Assembly: GCA_005801395.1 (NCBI GenBank)
Contig: SYDV01000542.1
Coordinates: 1-9,010, forward strand
Direction of reading: 5' to 3'
DNA length: 9,010 nucleotides
Source: Planctomycetia bacterium
GTDB lineage: Bacteria > Planctomycetota > UBA11346
Below are positions 1 to 6,453 of this stretch, piece by piece (the stretch's first letter is position 1; each line of letters starts with the position of its first letter). Made by a program: the position numbers and the translations under genes. The notes under the pieces were generated by a model. The model saw nothing but the letters and a program-made list of their open reading frames with translations. It did not search any database and was not told where the DNA came from.

Positions 1-2
1 GC

Positions 3-788
3 TTGGCCCCCACCCTGTTCGTTCTGGTTACGCAAAGTGCTAAAGGCGCGCTGCTACTTGCCGCCGCGCTGATCGCGGCCGGACATTTCGTGCGCGCGAT
101 CGACGCGCGTGAGACGCGGTTCATGTCCAAGCCTGCCGTCCGCCGAATCCTGGTCTATGTCGCTGCCATTTTCCCGCTTCTCATCATCTCGTTCATGGCC
201 CGCGGCCTCTACGGCTCGATCTCGCTTAACGAGCTCTATTTCCAGCTCTACCGTTACCTCCTCTCGTACACGTCCGGACACCTGTTCGCGTTCAGCGACT
301 GGATGCAACAGCAGTGGGGCTTCCGGGCGAGCCTATTCTACGCCGATGGGGAACCGTCAGGAGGGTTCTACACCTTCATGTCCGTCGCCCGCGTCCTAGG
401 CGATACGACTATCGTCCCGCCCGGAACCTACGACGAGTACTATTCCCACTCACCATCCCTTCAAACGAACATCTACACAATGTTTCGCGGAATGATCGTC
501 GATTACACCTTCGTTGGCGCGATGATATTCATGCTCGTCTCCGGCGCACTCGCCCAGATCGCATATCGCCAGATGCTGACAACCAAATACAGCGCTATCG
601 CAATCGTCGGTTTTCTAGTGTTCGTCGCGACGACCCAGCAGTCGGCCTATATTTCTCTGTTTCAGTATAACAGCGCCTATTTCCTCGGCGTTATTATGCT
701 GGTGATTTTGAAAGGAAATTACAGTTTCTGGTTGAAGGCCACTAGGCAATCAGGCCATGCGCCCGCAGGCGCGACAGCAGCGTATTGA
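3..788 (+). CDS. Wzy-like oligosaccharide repeat-unit polymerase, 5'-truncated by window edge
   Basis: This is the C-terminal part of a polytopic membrane protein. The frame is open at the left edge, and the first in-frame start-like codon is a TTG at 3, so the true start lies outside. Hydrophobic segments are visible at about residues 14-30, 47-66, 170-188, 197-215 and 219-237 of the 261 visible residues. A long hydrophilic loop (about 68-168) contains TNIYTMFRGMIVDY at 155-168, just before a membrane segment. That arrangement is typical of Wzy-type oligosaccharide repeat-unit polymerases, which join lipid-linked glycan repeats in the inner membrane during O-antigen, capsule or exopolysaccharide synthesis. 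Assignment is by recognition of topology and motif style, not by alignment. The last 15 residues (Gly/Ala-rich) overlap the convergent gene at 742 by 47 bp, so the native C-terminus may have been altered. An O-antigen ligase-type protein is an alternative. Confidence 0.65.
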   Translation: MAPTLFVLVTQSAKGALLLAAALIAAGHFVRAIDARETRFMSKPAVRRILVYVAAIFPLLIISFMARGLYGSISLNELYFQLYRYLLSYTSGHLFAFSDWMQQQWGFRASLFYADGEPSGGFYTFMSVARVLGDTTIVPPGTYDEYYSHSPSLQTNIYTMFRGMIVDYTFVGAMIFMLVSGALAQIAYRQMLTTKYSAIAIVGFLVFVATTQQSAYISLFQYNSAYFLGVIMLVILKGNYSFWLKATRQSGHAPAGATAAY

Positions 789-1287
789 CCGTCCCAGCCA
801 GAGCGTCGAACTCTGCTTTCGTGGGTGCCGCTGCGGCCATTGCGGCATCTGGCACGGCCGCACCTCGCGGCCCGACGACCTGCACCCCAGCGACTACGTA
901 ATTCGGCGCGATCGGGCCGAGCGCAAACTCACCGCGGCCATCAGCACCAAGTCTAAACGCCTCGACTGGCGCCTGGTTCGACGCGTTGGCCAGCGGAACG
1001 CGTGCGAAAATTAGGTTGCCCTCGGCCGAGAACGATGTCCAACCCGGCTTGCCGTTAGTGGTGTAGCGATCGCCGCTTGTGTGCGCGTAGCAGTTCCAAG
1101 CGTAATAGGGACGCCCGTTCTCTACCGTTGAACCAAAGCTGCTGCCAGATCCGTCAGCGGCCGGAAAGCCGAACTCGAACGCCGGGCCAGCGCGGCGGGA
1201 AGCAATCGCCGACGGCATGTCGCTGAACTTGTCGCCGAAAAGAGCCTTTTCCTGCTGGAAGAACAAGCCCGCGTCGCCATGTGCCAT
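742..1287 (-). CDS. Phage tail/baseplate-like hypothetical protein, N-terminus probably cut at a junction
   Basis: The open frame encodes a soluble protein without a signal peptide or membrane segments. It is rich in Gly, Ala and aromatic residues, with stretches such as AWNCYAHTSGDRYTTNGKPG and GNLIFARVPLANAS. It ends in a short helical segment, EFDALAGTVNTLLSRLRAHG, followed by LIA. I know this kind of C-terminal tail from phage structural or tail-associated proteins of alphaproteobacteria, but I cannot name the family, so the product is best left hypothetical. The ATG at 1287 has a loose AGGA about 11 bp upstream, and an upstream ATG at 1311 is also in frame. However, roughly the first 9 codons from 1287 are antisense to recognisable sthA coding sequence. 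The real N-terminus was therefore probably lost near 1250-1260. The 3' end overlaps the polymerase gene by 47 bp. The bases have the same GC-rich character as the polymerase gene. Confidence 0.5.
   Translation of the reverse strand: MAHGDAGLFFQQEKALFGDKFSDMPSAIASRRAGPAFEFGFPAADGSGSSFGSTVENGRPYYAWNCYAHTSGDRYTTNGKPGWTSFSAEGNLIFARVPLANASNQAPVEAFRLGADGRGEFALGPIAPNYVVAGVQVVGPRGAAVPDAAMAAAAPTKAEFDALAGTVNTLLSRLRAHGLIA
1240..1265. other. Probable chimeric or recombination junction
   Basis: On the right, sthA coding begins at about 1258-1261 (EQARVAMCHAF). On the left, the minus-strand phage-like gene is still coding up to about 1245-1260. Both genes lose their 5' ends at the same place and on opposite strands. 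Base composition also shifts here, from GC-rich to moderate. No IS ends, target duplication, tRNA or integrase are visible. The exact base cannot be fixed without homologues. Confidence 0.6.
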
Positions 1288-1716
1288 GCGTTCACTATTC
1301 CTGGAAAACAATCAACCACTTTGTTACCGACTGGCATTTATACCATTCCAGAAGCCAGCATGGTCGGCCTGACCGAAGAAGCCGCCAAAAAACTCGGCGA
1401 ACCCTACGTTGTTGGCGTGGCTCCCTACTGCGATAATGCCCGTGGTCGATTAATTGGCGATCAAGATGGATTACTCAAACTGATTTTCCGAAAATCCGAT
1501 AATAAACTGATCGGCGTCCACGCCGTCGGCGAACAAGCCACCGAATTAGTTCACATCGGATTAGTGACCATGCTGCTCAACGGCGGTGCCGAAGTTTTCA
1601 ACCGCGCGTGTTTTAATTACCCAACCTTGGGTGAGTTATATAAATACGCCACCTACGCAGCCATCGGCCAGGAAATGAAAAATGAAATTGGCGCACATGA
1701 AAGCGACTCGTATTGA
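1261..1716 (+). pseudogene. sthA: Soluble (Si-specific) NAD(P)+ transhydrogenase SthA, C-terminal fragment
   Basis: SthA is a cytoplasmic FAD flavoprotein of the dihydrolipoamide dehydrogenase fold that moves reducing equivalents between NADPH and NAD+. The fragment reads EQARVAMCHAF from 1261, then LPTGIYTIPEASMVGLTEE, GVHAVGEQATELVHIG and FNYPTLGELYKYA. These match the interface (dimerisation) domain of SthA in order and spacing; the distance from EQ(A/G)R to PTGIYTIPE is within one residue of my memory of E. coli SthA. About 310 N-terminal residues are missing, including the FAD-binding GxGxxG and most of the NAD(P) domain, so this piece cannot be functional alone. The ATG at 1279 codes the Met of the conserved VAMCHAF stretch and is not a real start. 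The frame stays open upstream of 1261, but the sequence there stops looking like SthA. The stop is TGA at 1714-1716. It may be a whole gene cut by misassembly rather than a true pseudogene. Confidence 0.8.
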
Positions 1717-1808
1717 ACAGGGAAACTGGTTTTACTCCAGCCATTGCCTGCCATCCGGTAGAACCAAAGAAAAATCCCCCGTTTTCGTTTATTCATAAAA
1801 CAAGGAAA

Positions 1809-1826
1809 TGAACAGTAACCTGTTCA
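1809..1826. repeat. Perfect 7-bp inverted repeat downstream of sthA
   Basis: TGAACAG-TAAC-CTGTTCA forms a perfect 7-bp stem with a 4-nt loop, 92 bp after the sthA stop and 129 bp from the end of the convergent sulfatase gene. No T-run follows on either strand, so it is not a textbook intrinsic terminator. It could be a bidirectional RNA 3' hairpin or a dyad binding site. The rest of 1717-1954 is AT-rich, with a weaker 6-bp stem (1852-1857 with 1868-1873), an isolated T8 run at 1903-1910 and no gene. Confidence 0.45.
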
Positions 1827-1937
1827 ACTAATTAACGAATTATATCCCTACTTCCGACATAGATGATTCGGAATTGATTATGCGATTTAATTATTACCTG
1901 TCTTTTTTTTCTACCGCGGTGATAGAATACAGTTTCG

Positions 1938-1965
1938 TGTTTAATAGTTCATGTTTAATAGTTGA
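1938..1965. repeat. 14-bp tandem duplication across the sulfatase stop codon
   Basis: Two adjacent 14-bp units, TGTTTAATAGTTCA and TGTTTAATAGTTGA, match at 13 of 14 positions. Read on the minus strand, the second unit holds the last codons and TAA of the sulfatase gene, and the first lies just beyond the stop. Because the unit length is not a multiple of three, the extra copy falls outside the reading frame and does not extend the protein. Confidence 0.8.
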
Positions 1966-3313
1966 TGCCGTTAGCGTTCTTTTTGGCGCCTTCCGCCCCC
2001 TGCCACCATTCCTTCGGGCCTTCGGCCTCGATTTCTTTCCAGTGCTTTAGTAGCAATTCTTTCATCTCTTGAGTTTTCTCGGGCTGGGTGGCGGCGAGGT
2101 TGTGCTCTTCCTTCCAGTCTTTTTGGATTTCGTAGAGTTCAAAGGTGTCGAGCTTGTCGTTGCCGATGATTTTCCAATCGCCGATGCGCATGGCGACGCG
2201 ATCTTGCTGCGGTGAACAATGCGTGCGCCAGAAGAGCGGCATTGGACGCTTCACCGGCTGCCCGGCGAAGGCTGGAACCATGCTGACACCGTCAATCGTG
2301 CGGTCTTTGGGCAAGGCGACCCCCGTAATTTCCAACACAGTAGCAAAGATATCGGTGCCGATGACCGGCACATCACTAACCGAACCTGGTTTGATATGTC
2401 CCGGCCAGCGCACGATGCCTGGGACGCGGATGCCGCCCTCATAATCGTCACGCTTGCGACCACGCAGCCCGCCAGTGGAGCCGCCTTTTATTCCACCTTT
2501 GCCTTCGGGGCCATTGTCGGATGAGAAAATGATAAGCGTATTCTCGGTGAGACCCTTGGCTTCAAGTGCATCCATAATCATTCCCAAGCTGTGATCCGTC
2601 TGAGTTATGACACCCATATGCTCGCTGTTCGGATGGTTGGGATACAGCCCCGAGAAACGCGGATCAGCAGCGATGGGATAATGAGGCTCATGTACCCAGA
2701 CCGAGAGCACGAAGGGCTTTTTCGGATCGTGGATATTATTTAACCAATGGATCGCTTCCTTTGCCACGAGCTGAGCAGAGAAACCCTCCATTTCACCAAC
2801 GGGTTGGCCGTTACGCACGAAGTTGTTCGGATTCTTGTGACTTGGTGCGGCGTTATTATGTGTGGCCATCCAGTAATCGTAGCCATGATCGTGTGGCTGC
2901 GGGAAATCTGCCGTATTAAATTGCTGCTTTGAGTTAAGATGCCATTTACCGACGTGGCAGGTCTCATAGCCGATTTCCTTCAATAACTTCGGATAGGTAA
3001 TTTCGCTGGTTCTCAGATGAGCCGGATGAACACCGGAGAGATGTTGCCAAACTCCATTACGATACGGCGTGCGGCCCGTGAGAATGGCCGAGCGAGAAGG
3101 AGAGCACACCGCGCAGGCGGAATAACATTGATTAAGCTTCACTCCCTGAGCAGCGAGTTTAGCCAGGTTAGGCGTCTTGATCTCAGTGTTGCCATACGGC
3201 TCTGAATCGCCCCAGCAGAGGACATCAGAGAGAAAAACGACGATGATTGGCTGCGCCGCATGGAGCAGGGCGCATGGGGCAAAGAGACAGAGGAAAAGAA
3301 GGAAATGTTTCAT
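1955..3313 (-). CDS. Secreted type I sulfatase (formylglycine-dependent, SulfAtlas S1-like)
   Basis: This 452-residue arylsulfatase-type enzyme hydrolyses sulfate esters, probably on polysaccharides, outside the cytoplasm. The N-terminus is a signal peptide (hydrophobic 4-16, likely cleavage after HAA at 18-20). The sulfatase signature CSPSR at 70-74 has the Cys that is converted to formylglycine, followed by SAILTGR. Other active-site landmarks are GKWHL (K123, H125), HEPH (H208, H211), SSDNG (D266, N267 metal ligands) and K287 before DDYEGGIRVPG. The first metal motif is odd: the family's usual DDLGWGD reads DVLCWGD at 30-36, so the second Asp calcium ligand is Val31 and a Gly is Cys33. The codon is GTC, one base from an Asp codon. 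Everything else looks intact. Ribosome binding is weak (AGGG about 13 bp upstream). The start follows from the signal peptide. A probable sulfatase remnant ends 27 bp upstream. No maturase gene is in the window. Confidence 0.9.
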   Translation of the reverse strand: MKHFLLFLCLFAPCALLHAAQPIIVVFLSDVLCWGDSEPYGNTEIKTPNLAKLAAQGVKLNQCYSACAVCSPSRSAILTGRTPYRNGVWQHLSGVHPAHLRTSEITYPKLLKEIGYETCHVGKWHLNSKQQFNTADFPQPHDHGYDYWMATHNNAAPSHKNPNNFVRNGQPVGEMEGFSAQLVAKEAIHWLNNIHDPKKPFVLSVWVHEPHYPIAADPRFSGLYPNHPNSEHMGVITQTDHSLGMIMDALEAKGLTENTLIIFSSDNGPEGKGGIKGGSTGGLRGRKRDDYEGGIRVPGIVRWPGHIKPGSVSDVPVIGTDIFATVLEITGVALPKDRTIDGVSMVPAFAGQPVKRPMPLFWRTHCSPQQDRVAMRIGDWKIIGNDKLDTFELYEIQKDWKEEHNLAATQPEKTQEMKELLLKHWKEIEAEGPKEWWQGAEGAKKNANGINY

Positions 3314-3340
3314 GCTGTTGTCAGATCCCTATGTCGAGTG

Positions 3341-3499
3341 CTACGCGAAAAATAATTCGCCGCTCGGCATTCCCGGCAGCGTGGTCTTCCCTAACTCAAG
3401 CTTGGCGACGATTACCTTCACGACATCGGGTGTCTCGGAGGTAATGTCCTTGGTTTCGAGCGGACAAACCAACTCGAAACCTGTCTTTCTCTTTAAGCG
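3341..3499 (-). pseudogene. Probable C-terminal remnant of a second sulfatase
   Basis: Between an in-frame TAA (3500-3502) and a TAG (3341-3343) the minus strand has 52 open codons with no proper start. The translation reads FELVCPLETKDITSETPDVV and then KVIVAKLELGKTTLPGMPSG and ends ELFFA. The pattern FEL-x-x-P-x-ETKD-(10)-VVK-x-I, then a helix and a Pro-rich tail, is the usual C-terminal end of type I sulfatases (ELYDL-x-x-D-P-x-ET-x-D...HP-x-VV). The intact neighbour has FELYEI at a similar place. It stops 27 bp before the ATG of the intact sulfatase, as expected if two sulfatase genes once lay in tandem and the upstream one was deleted down to its tail. The resemblance is by eye; a chance open frame of this length is possible. 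Confidence 0.4.
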
Positions 3500-3505
3500 T
3501 TAATA

Positions 3506-3534
3506 TTATTATTTTAGCTAAAGGCCATAAACAA
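3506..3534 (-). promoter_or_regulatory. Possible sigma-70-like promoter for the sulfatase
   Basis: The minus strand carries TTGTTT, a 17-bp spacer and TAATAA in an AT-rich patch about 190 bp upstream of the sulfatase ATG. It is the only hexamer pair of the right spacing that I noticed ahead of this gene. AT-rich DNA makes chance matches common. Confidence 0.25.
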
Positions 3535-3619
3535 TGTGGTAAAATCAAACACCGCAAGCCCATGCCTGAAAAGCCGTGTTTGCACAATTCATACTCAAAG
3601 CTCCCGCATCATTAGACAG

Positions 3620-3656
3620 AAAAAAAACAGCCGCACGAAACTGGCCCTGTGGGCTT
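3620..3656 (-). terminator. Weak candidate terminator after the nitrilase gene
   Basis: Reading on the minus strand, a small GCCC-ACA-GGGC hairpin is followed by about 14 nt including a possible AGCC/GGCT outer pairing, then T8 (complement of A8 at 3620-3627). It lies over 200 bp past the nitrilase stop, and the stem is short, so it is only a possibility. Confidence 0.2.
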
Positions 3657-3864
3657 ATAAAGAAATGGGCGAGGTGGTTTCAAAGAAATGTGTGGCACAA
3701 ATTAAATGCGCCCGGGCATTACGGTGCTTTCAATTGAATGATGCACGTACTCATTGAATGTGCCGCCATGCGCTAACCTTACATAGTCGCTAACCAGGTG
3801 CCGACGCTCAGGTTGAGACGTTGAAAAATCAGCGCTTATTCAGATTGATGTGATTTCGTTCGCT

Positions 3865-4818
3865 TTAAACTTGCTCGGCTTTCCCATCGCTCAAATACGT
3901 CACGCGGTAAACATCTGCGCGGCGATCTACCCAGGTGCGCACCGATCCATTAGTGCGAGTGCTTTCGGCTAATCCTAAATCCACGTCGTGGACGATCATC
4001 GTTTCGATATTGGCCGTGGCTTCTGCGGCAATTCCATCACGGGCAAATGGAATATCGGATGGGGTGAGGATACAGGACTGGGCGTAATGAATATCTGCGC
4101 CGAAAACCTGGGGGAGATTTCCGCAGGCACCACTTAAAACGCAATATATATTATTTTCTACGCAGCGTGCTTGGGCACAATAACGCACGCGAAAATAGCC
4201 AGAGCGTAAATCGGTATTAAAGGGTACGAATAACAAATTCGCGCCTTTGGCGACGGCGATGCGGGTGAGTTCAGGAAATTCAATGTCGTAGCAAATCACC
4301 AGCGCAATGCGACCGCGGTCGGTGTCGAAGACCTCAATATGTTTGCCCGGTTCGACGCCCCAGGATTTCTTTTCGCTGGGAGTAATATGAATTTTTCGTT
4401 GTTGGGCGACACTGCCATCACGGCGGAATAAATAGGCGATGTTATACAGTTTATTGTCTTCGACCGTTAGGTGCGAACCGGCAATGATATTGATCTGATT
4501 CTGAGTGGCAAATTTCTTGAAGATCTCAACGTACACTTCAGTAAATTCGCTGAGTCGACGCGCCGTTTGGGTAGGGCGTGATTCCTTGACCAGAGCTAAC
4601 AACGGGTTGGTTAATAATTCGGGAAATAAGACAAAGTCAGCCTGATAATCCGCTGCGGACTTAACAAAGAATTCGCAACGCTGAGCGAATTCCGCAAACG
4701 AGGCGACGGCGCGCATATCGAACTGCACAGCGGCTACGCGTACGGGACCTTTCCAGGCGGTGAATTTCGGTTCTTTATTAGGACGGGCTTTGCGCTTTGG
4801 CTGAGGTTTGGGACTCAT
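3865..4818 (-). CDS. Carbon-nitrogen hydrolase (nitrilase superfamily)
   Basis: This 317-residue cytoplasmic enzyme belongs to the superfamily that cleaves carbon-nitrogen bonds in amides, nitriles or carbamoyl compounds by a Glu-Lys-Cys triad. The triad is visible: E67 in VLFPELL, K142 in RKIHITPSE and C176 in VICYDIEFPE. The fold starts at about residue 25 (VRVAAVQFDM) after a basic, Pro/Lys-rich leader of about 20 residues (MSPKPQPKRKARPNK), which is unusual and probably disordered. GSHL at 115-118 and the NLLFVPFNTD stretch at 194-203 also fit. The length is that of a single-domain amidohydrolase, with no acetyltransferase fusion. The substrate cannot be told from sequence; the family includes omega-amidases, N-carbamoylputrescine amidases and aliphatic amidases. 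The ATG is supported by AGAGGT 6 bp upstream (4830-4825). It is last in the same-strand cluster, 49 bp after the GT9 stop, so it may have its own translation and a looser link to the cluster. Confidence 0.88.
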   Translation of the reverse strand: MSPKPQPKRKARPNKEPKFTAWKGPVRVAAVQFDMRAVASFAEFAQRCEFFVKSAADYQADFVLFPELLTNPLLALVKESRPTQTARRLSEFTEVYVEIFKKFATQNQINIIAGSHLTVEDNKLYNIAYLFRRDGSVAQQRKIHITPSEKKSWGVEPGKHIEVFDTDRGRIALVICYDIEFPELTRIAVAKGANLLFVPFNTDLRSGYFRVRYCAQARCVENNIYCVLSGACGNLPQVFGADIHYAQSCILTPSDIPFARDGIAAEATANIETMIVHDVDLGLAESTRTNGSVRTWVDRRADVYRVTYLSDGKAEQV

Positions 4819-4824
4819 AATGTA

Positions 4825-4830
4825 ACCTCT
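4825..4830 (-). promoter_or_regulatory. Shine-Dalgarno site of the nitrilase gene
   Basis: AGAGGT on the minus strand sits 6 bp before the ATG at 4818, giving good spacing. It fixes the start and shows that this gene can be translated independently of the GT9 gene. Confidence 0.65.
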
Positions 4831-4867
4831 AATATGGTTTCACGAACCAACATGGTGCGAAATCAGA

Positions 4868-5794
4868 TTACCCTGGCAACGCTGCAAGAACGGCCTGCAT
4901 GGTTGGCCAGCCGTTCCAATCACCGACTGCGATGCCTTTATCGCTCCACGGACGCGTGCGTCCTGGTTCGGTGAGTCCAAAAATTCCGAGCACTGGGACA
5001 TCAACTGCCGCTGCGATATGCATCGGACCAGAATCGTTGGCGACGACGCGGCGAGCACCCGCCATCACGGCGGCATAGGCTCCAAGTCCGAGACCTGGCA
5101 ATAAAGTGGCACCGGGTAACGCCGCTGCGGTGGCGTCTTCTTCACCTGGGCCGGGACATGCGACGACCGTTTCACCGGCGTCAATTAATCCGCGACATAA
5201 TAAGGGAAATGATGGCCACTGTTTTGAACGTCCGGCAATCGTGCCGACGGCCAGCGGACACAGAACGGAATACGGCTGATCAATGTGTGCTGACTTTAAT
5301 GCTTGAGCGGCAATCGCACGATGCGAATCCGTTAATGGCAATGGCGTGAAAGGAATCGGTTCTGTTGGAAGCGGCAGATTGAAGCGCTGCAATACCGCCA
5401 CGGCTAAGCGCCAAAAGGCATCGACCTCATGAATTTTATCGACTCGGTTTATTCCCTGCCCTAATAATAAACTGCGGCATTCTTTGCGATAACCTACGGC
5501 CTTAATTCCGCCCAGGCGCATTTGTGCGGCGCTGCCAAGTGAATTAGTAAATAATACACCATCCCGACAACCCGTGGCGCGCCAAGCTTTGGCCGAAGCA
5601 CGGAGACCTTTTGGCAATTTGGTGACCGTGATAGGTAAACCCGCTAATAAATCACTGGCCCAACCTTTACCCATCGCGTGCAGGACAAAACCGCGTTGCT
5701 GCAATAAAGCCAAAGCGGGTAAGGCCATGACGACATCGCCAACCCAATTCGGCAGGCGCACAGCAAGTGGAATGGGAGTCGGTAGCTTGGTCAT
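4868..5794 (-). CDS. Glycosyltransferase family 9 (ADP-heptose:LPS heptosyltransferase-like)
   Basis: This 308-residue GT-B enzyme belongs to the family that transfers heptose from ADP-heptose to the LPS inner core at the cytoplasmic face of the inner membrane. The N-terminal domain opens with LAVRLPNWVGDVVMALPAL (10-28). It holds the WVGD motif whose Asp20 corresponds to the conserved catalytic Asp of WaaC/WaaF. The C-terminal nucleotide-binding domain has GRSKQWP (188-194), GPGEE (215-219) and the signature NDSGPMHIAAA (253-263), followed by GIFGLTEPGRTRPW. It is somewhat shorter than WaaF-type enzymes (about 350). The frame stays open upstream to 5881, but homology starts right after the ATG at 5794. 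That ATG overlaps the HAD stop as ATGA, which implies translational coupling. The donor and acceptor are not certain; other surface glycans are possible. Confidence 0.87.
   Translation of the reverse strand: MTKLPTPIPLAVRLPNWVGDVVMALPALALLQQRGFVLHAMGKGWASDLLAGLPITVTKLPKGLRASAKAWRATGCRDGVLFTNSLGSAAQMRLGGIKAVGYRKECRSLLLGQGINRVDKIHEVDAFWRLAVAVLQRFNLPLPTEPIPFTPLPLTDSHRAIAAQALKSAHIDQPYSVLCPLAVGTIAGRSKQWPSFPLLCRGLIDAGETVVACPGPGEEDATAAALPGATLLPGLGLGAYAAVMAGARRVVANDSGPMHIAAAVDVPVLGIFGLTEPGRTRPWSDKGIAVGDWNGWPTMQAVLAALPG
5791..5794 (-). promoter_or_regulatory. ATGA stop-start overlap coupling HAD and GT9 genes
   Basis: The TGA of the HAD gene (5793-5791) shares bases with the ATG of the GT9 gene (5794-5792). 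No strong separate ribosome binding site is seen for GT9, so coupled translation of one mRNA is likely. Confidence 0.8.
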
Positions 5795-6444
5795 GGCGTG
5801 GCGCGCAGAATGGCAGTCAGTTCGGCCAAAGGAATCCCCTCCGCCGAGCAACGCAACCACTGCGCTCCGCTTGCCGCACACATGTCGCCATCTTCACGGG
5901 TACTATCACCCAGGTGTAAAACCTCGGTTGGTTCCACCTGCATCGCGGCACAAGCCGCTAACAATGCTGCTGGATCGGGTTTAGCCCGACCAACTGATGC
6001 ACTGGTGAAAATGTTGACGAACGGACCTAACTGTAATTCATCCAACAACGGGAATAAACGCGCATCGAAATTAGAGACTACCGCCATCGGCAGTTTTTTT
6101 TGCACGATCAGGGATAACGCTGCGCGGACATTCGGTAATACTCGCCAGCGACGCGCGGTGGCAAACGTATCGTATAATTCACAACCAATCTCGTATGGTA
6201 ATGGCTGGCCAAATGTGGCGTCAATGACCGCGTGCCAAAAGCGCCGTGCATCGTCGTCATTCATTCCATACGGCATGGCCCATTGGCTACGTACCTGAGT
6301 AAATGCCGCTGGGAAATCCTGTTCCAACTGGGCAGCATCGGCATCAAAGCCAAAAGCATTTGCGACTTCAGCGTAGACAACGCCGACCGATGGAAACGGC
6401 ACGATTAACGTACCTGCTACATCCAGCGTAACGGCGCGTATCAC
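5791..6444 (-). CDS. HAD-superfamily hydrolase, REG-2/HDHD3-like, altered motif I
   Basis: This 217-residue soluble protein has a HAD Rossmann core with a cap. Motif I is LDVAGTL (nucleophile Asp8), motif II is VVSNFD (Ser124), motif III is GRAKPDP (Lys155) and motif IV is HLGDSTREDG (Asp180, Asp185). The text PFPSVGVVYAEVANAFG after motif I and SNFDARL at motif II closely resemble the REG-2-like (HDHD3) subfamily. The usual second Asp of DxD, the general acid/base of HAD phosphatases, is Ala10 here. HDHD3 proteins also lack it, so activity may be weak, altered or not phosphatase at all. The start is GTG at 6444, 9 bp after the dapB stop, with no obvious ribosome binding site. An A8 run lies in the coding strand at 6101-6094 (QKKL). 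The position between dapB and a GT9 gene hints at envelope or sugar-phosphate metabolism, but the substrate is unknown. Confidence 0.85.
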   Translation of the reverse strand: MIRAVTLDVAGTLIVPFPSVGVVYAEVANAFGFDADAAQLEQDFPAAFTQVRSQWAMPYGMNDDDARRFWHAVIDATFGQPLPYEIGCELYDTFATARRWRVLPNVRAALSLIVQKKLPMAVVSNFDARLFPLLDELQLGPFVNIFTSASVGRAKPDPAALLAACAAMQVEPTEVLHLGDSTREDGDMCAASGAQWLRCSAEGIPLAELTAILRATP

Positions 6445-6453
6445 CGGCAGTGA

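Larger units (their letters stand above)
3503..3864. other. AT-rich non-coding stretch between nitrilase and sulfatase region
   Basis: I see no convincing gene in this stretch. Short open frames on both strands have weak starts and no recognisable protein. On the minus strand a TTGTTT hexamer (3534-3529) lies 17 bp before TAATAA (3511-3506), a possible sigma-70-type promoter reading toward the sulfatase remnant and sulfatase. An A8 run (3620-3627, so T8 on the minus strand) lies shortly after a small GCCC-ACA-GGGC stem, downstream of the nitrilase gene. Direct repeats around TTGAATG (about 3730-3760) are short. Confidence 0.4.

Noticed and set aside
1279..1281. ATG as a genuine start of a short 145-residue protein
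   Set aside because: This Met is inside the conserved VAMCHAF stretch of SthA, and similarity continues upstream to about 1261, so it is an internal codon of a truncated gene.
1810..1825. LexA/SOS-like box in the dyad GAACAG-TAAC-CTGTTC
   Set aside because: Half-site spacing and orientation do not fit the LexA boxes I know, and it lies downstream of two convergent genes rather than at a promoter.
1901..1910. T8 run as an intrinsic terminator for sthA
   Set aside because: No GC-rich hairpin directly precedes it on the + strand, and it lies nearly 190 bp past the stop.
3536..3757. Possible 73-residue Lys/Cys-rich gene on the + strand
   Set aside because: It has a GTG start with no ribosome binding site, no recognisable motif and odd composition in an AT-rich spacer; most likely a chance frame.
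5795..5881. Longer N-terminus for the GT9 protein
   Set aside because: The extra 29 residues are antisense-free but lie wholly in the HAD coding region in another frame and show no GT9 similarity; the ATGA overlap gives the better start.
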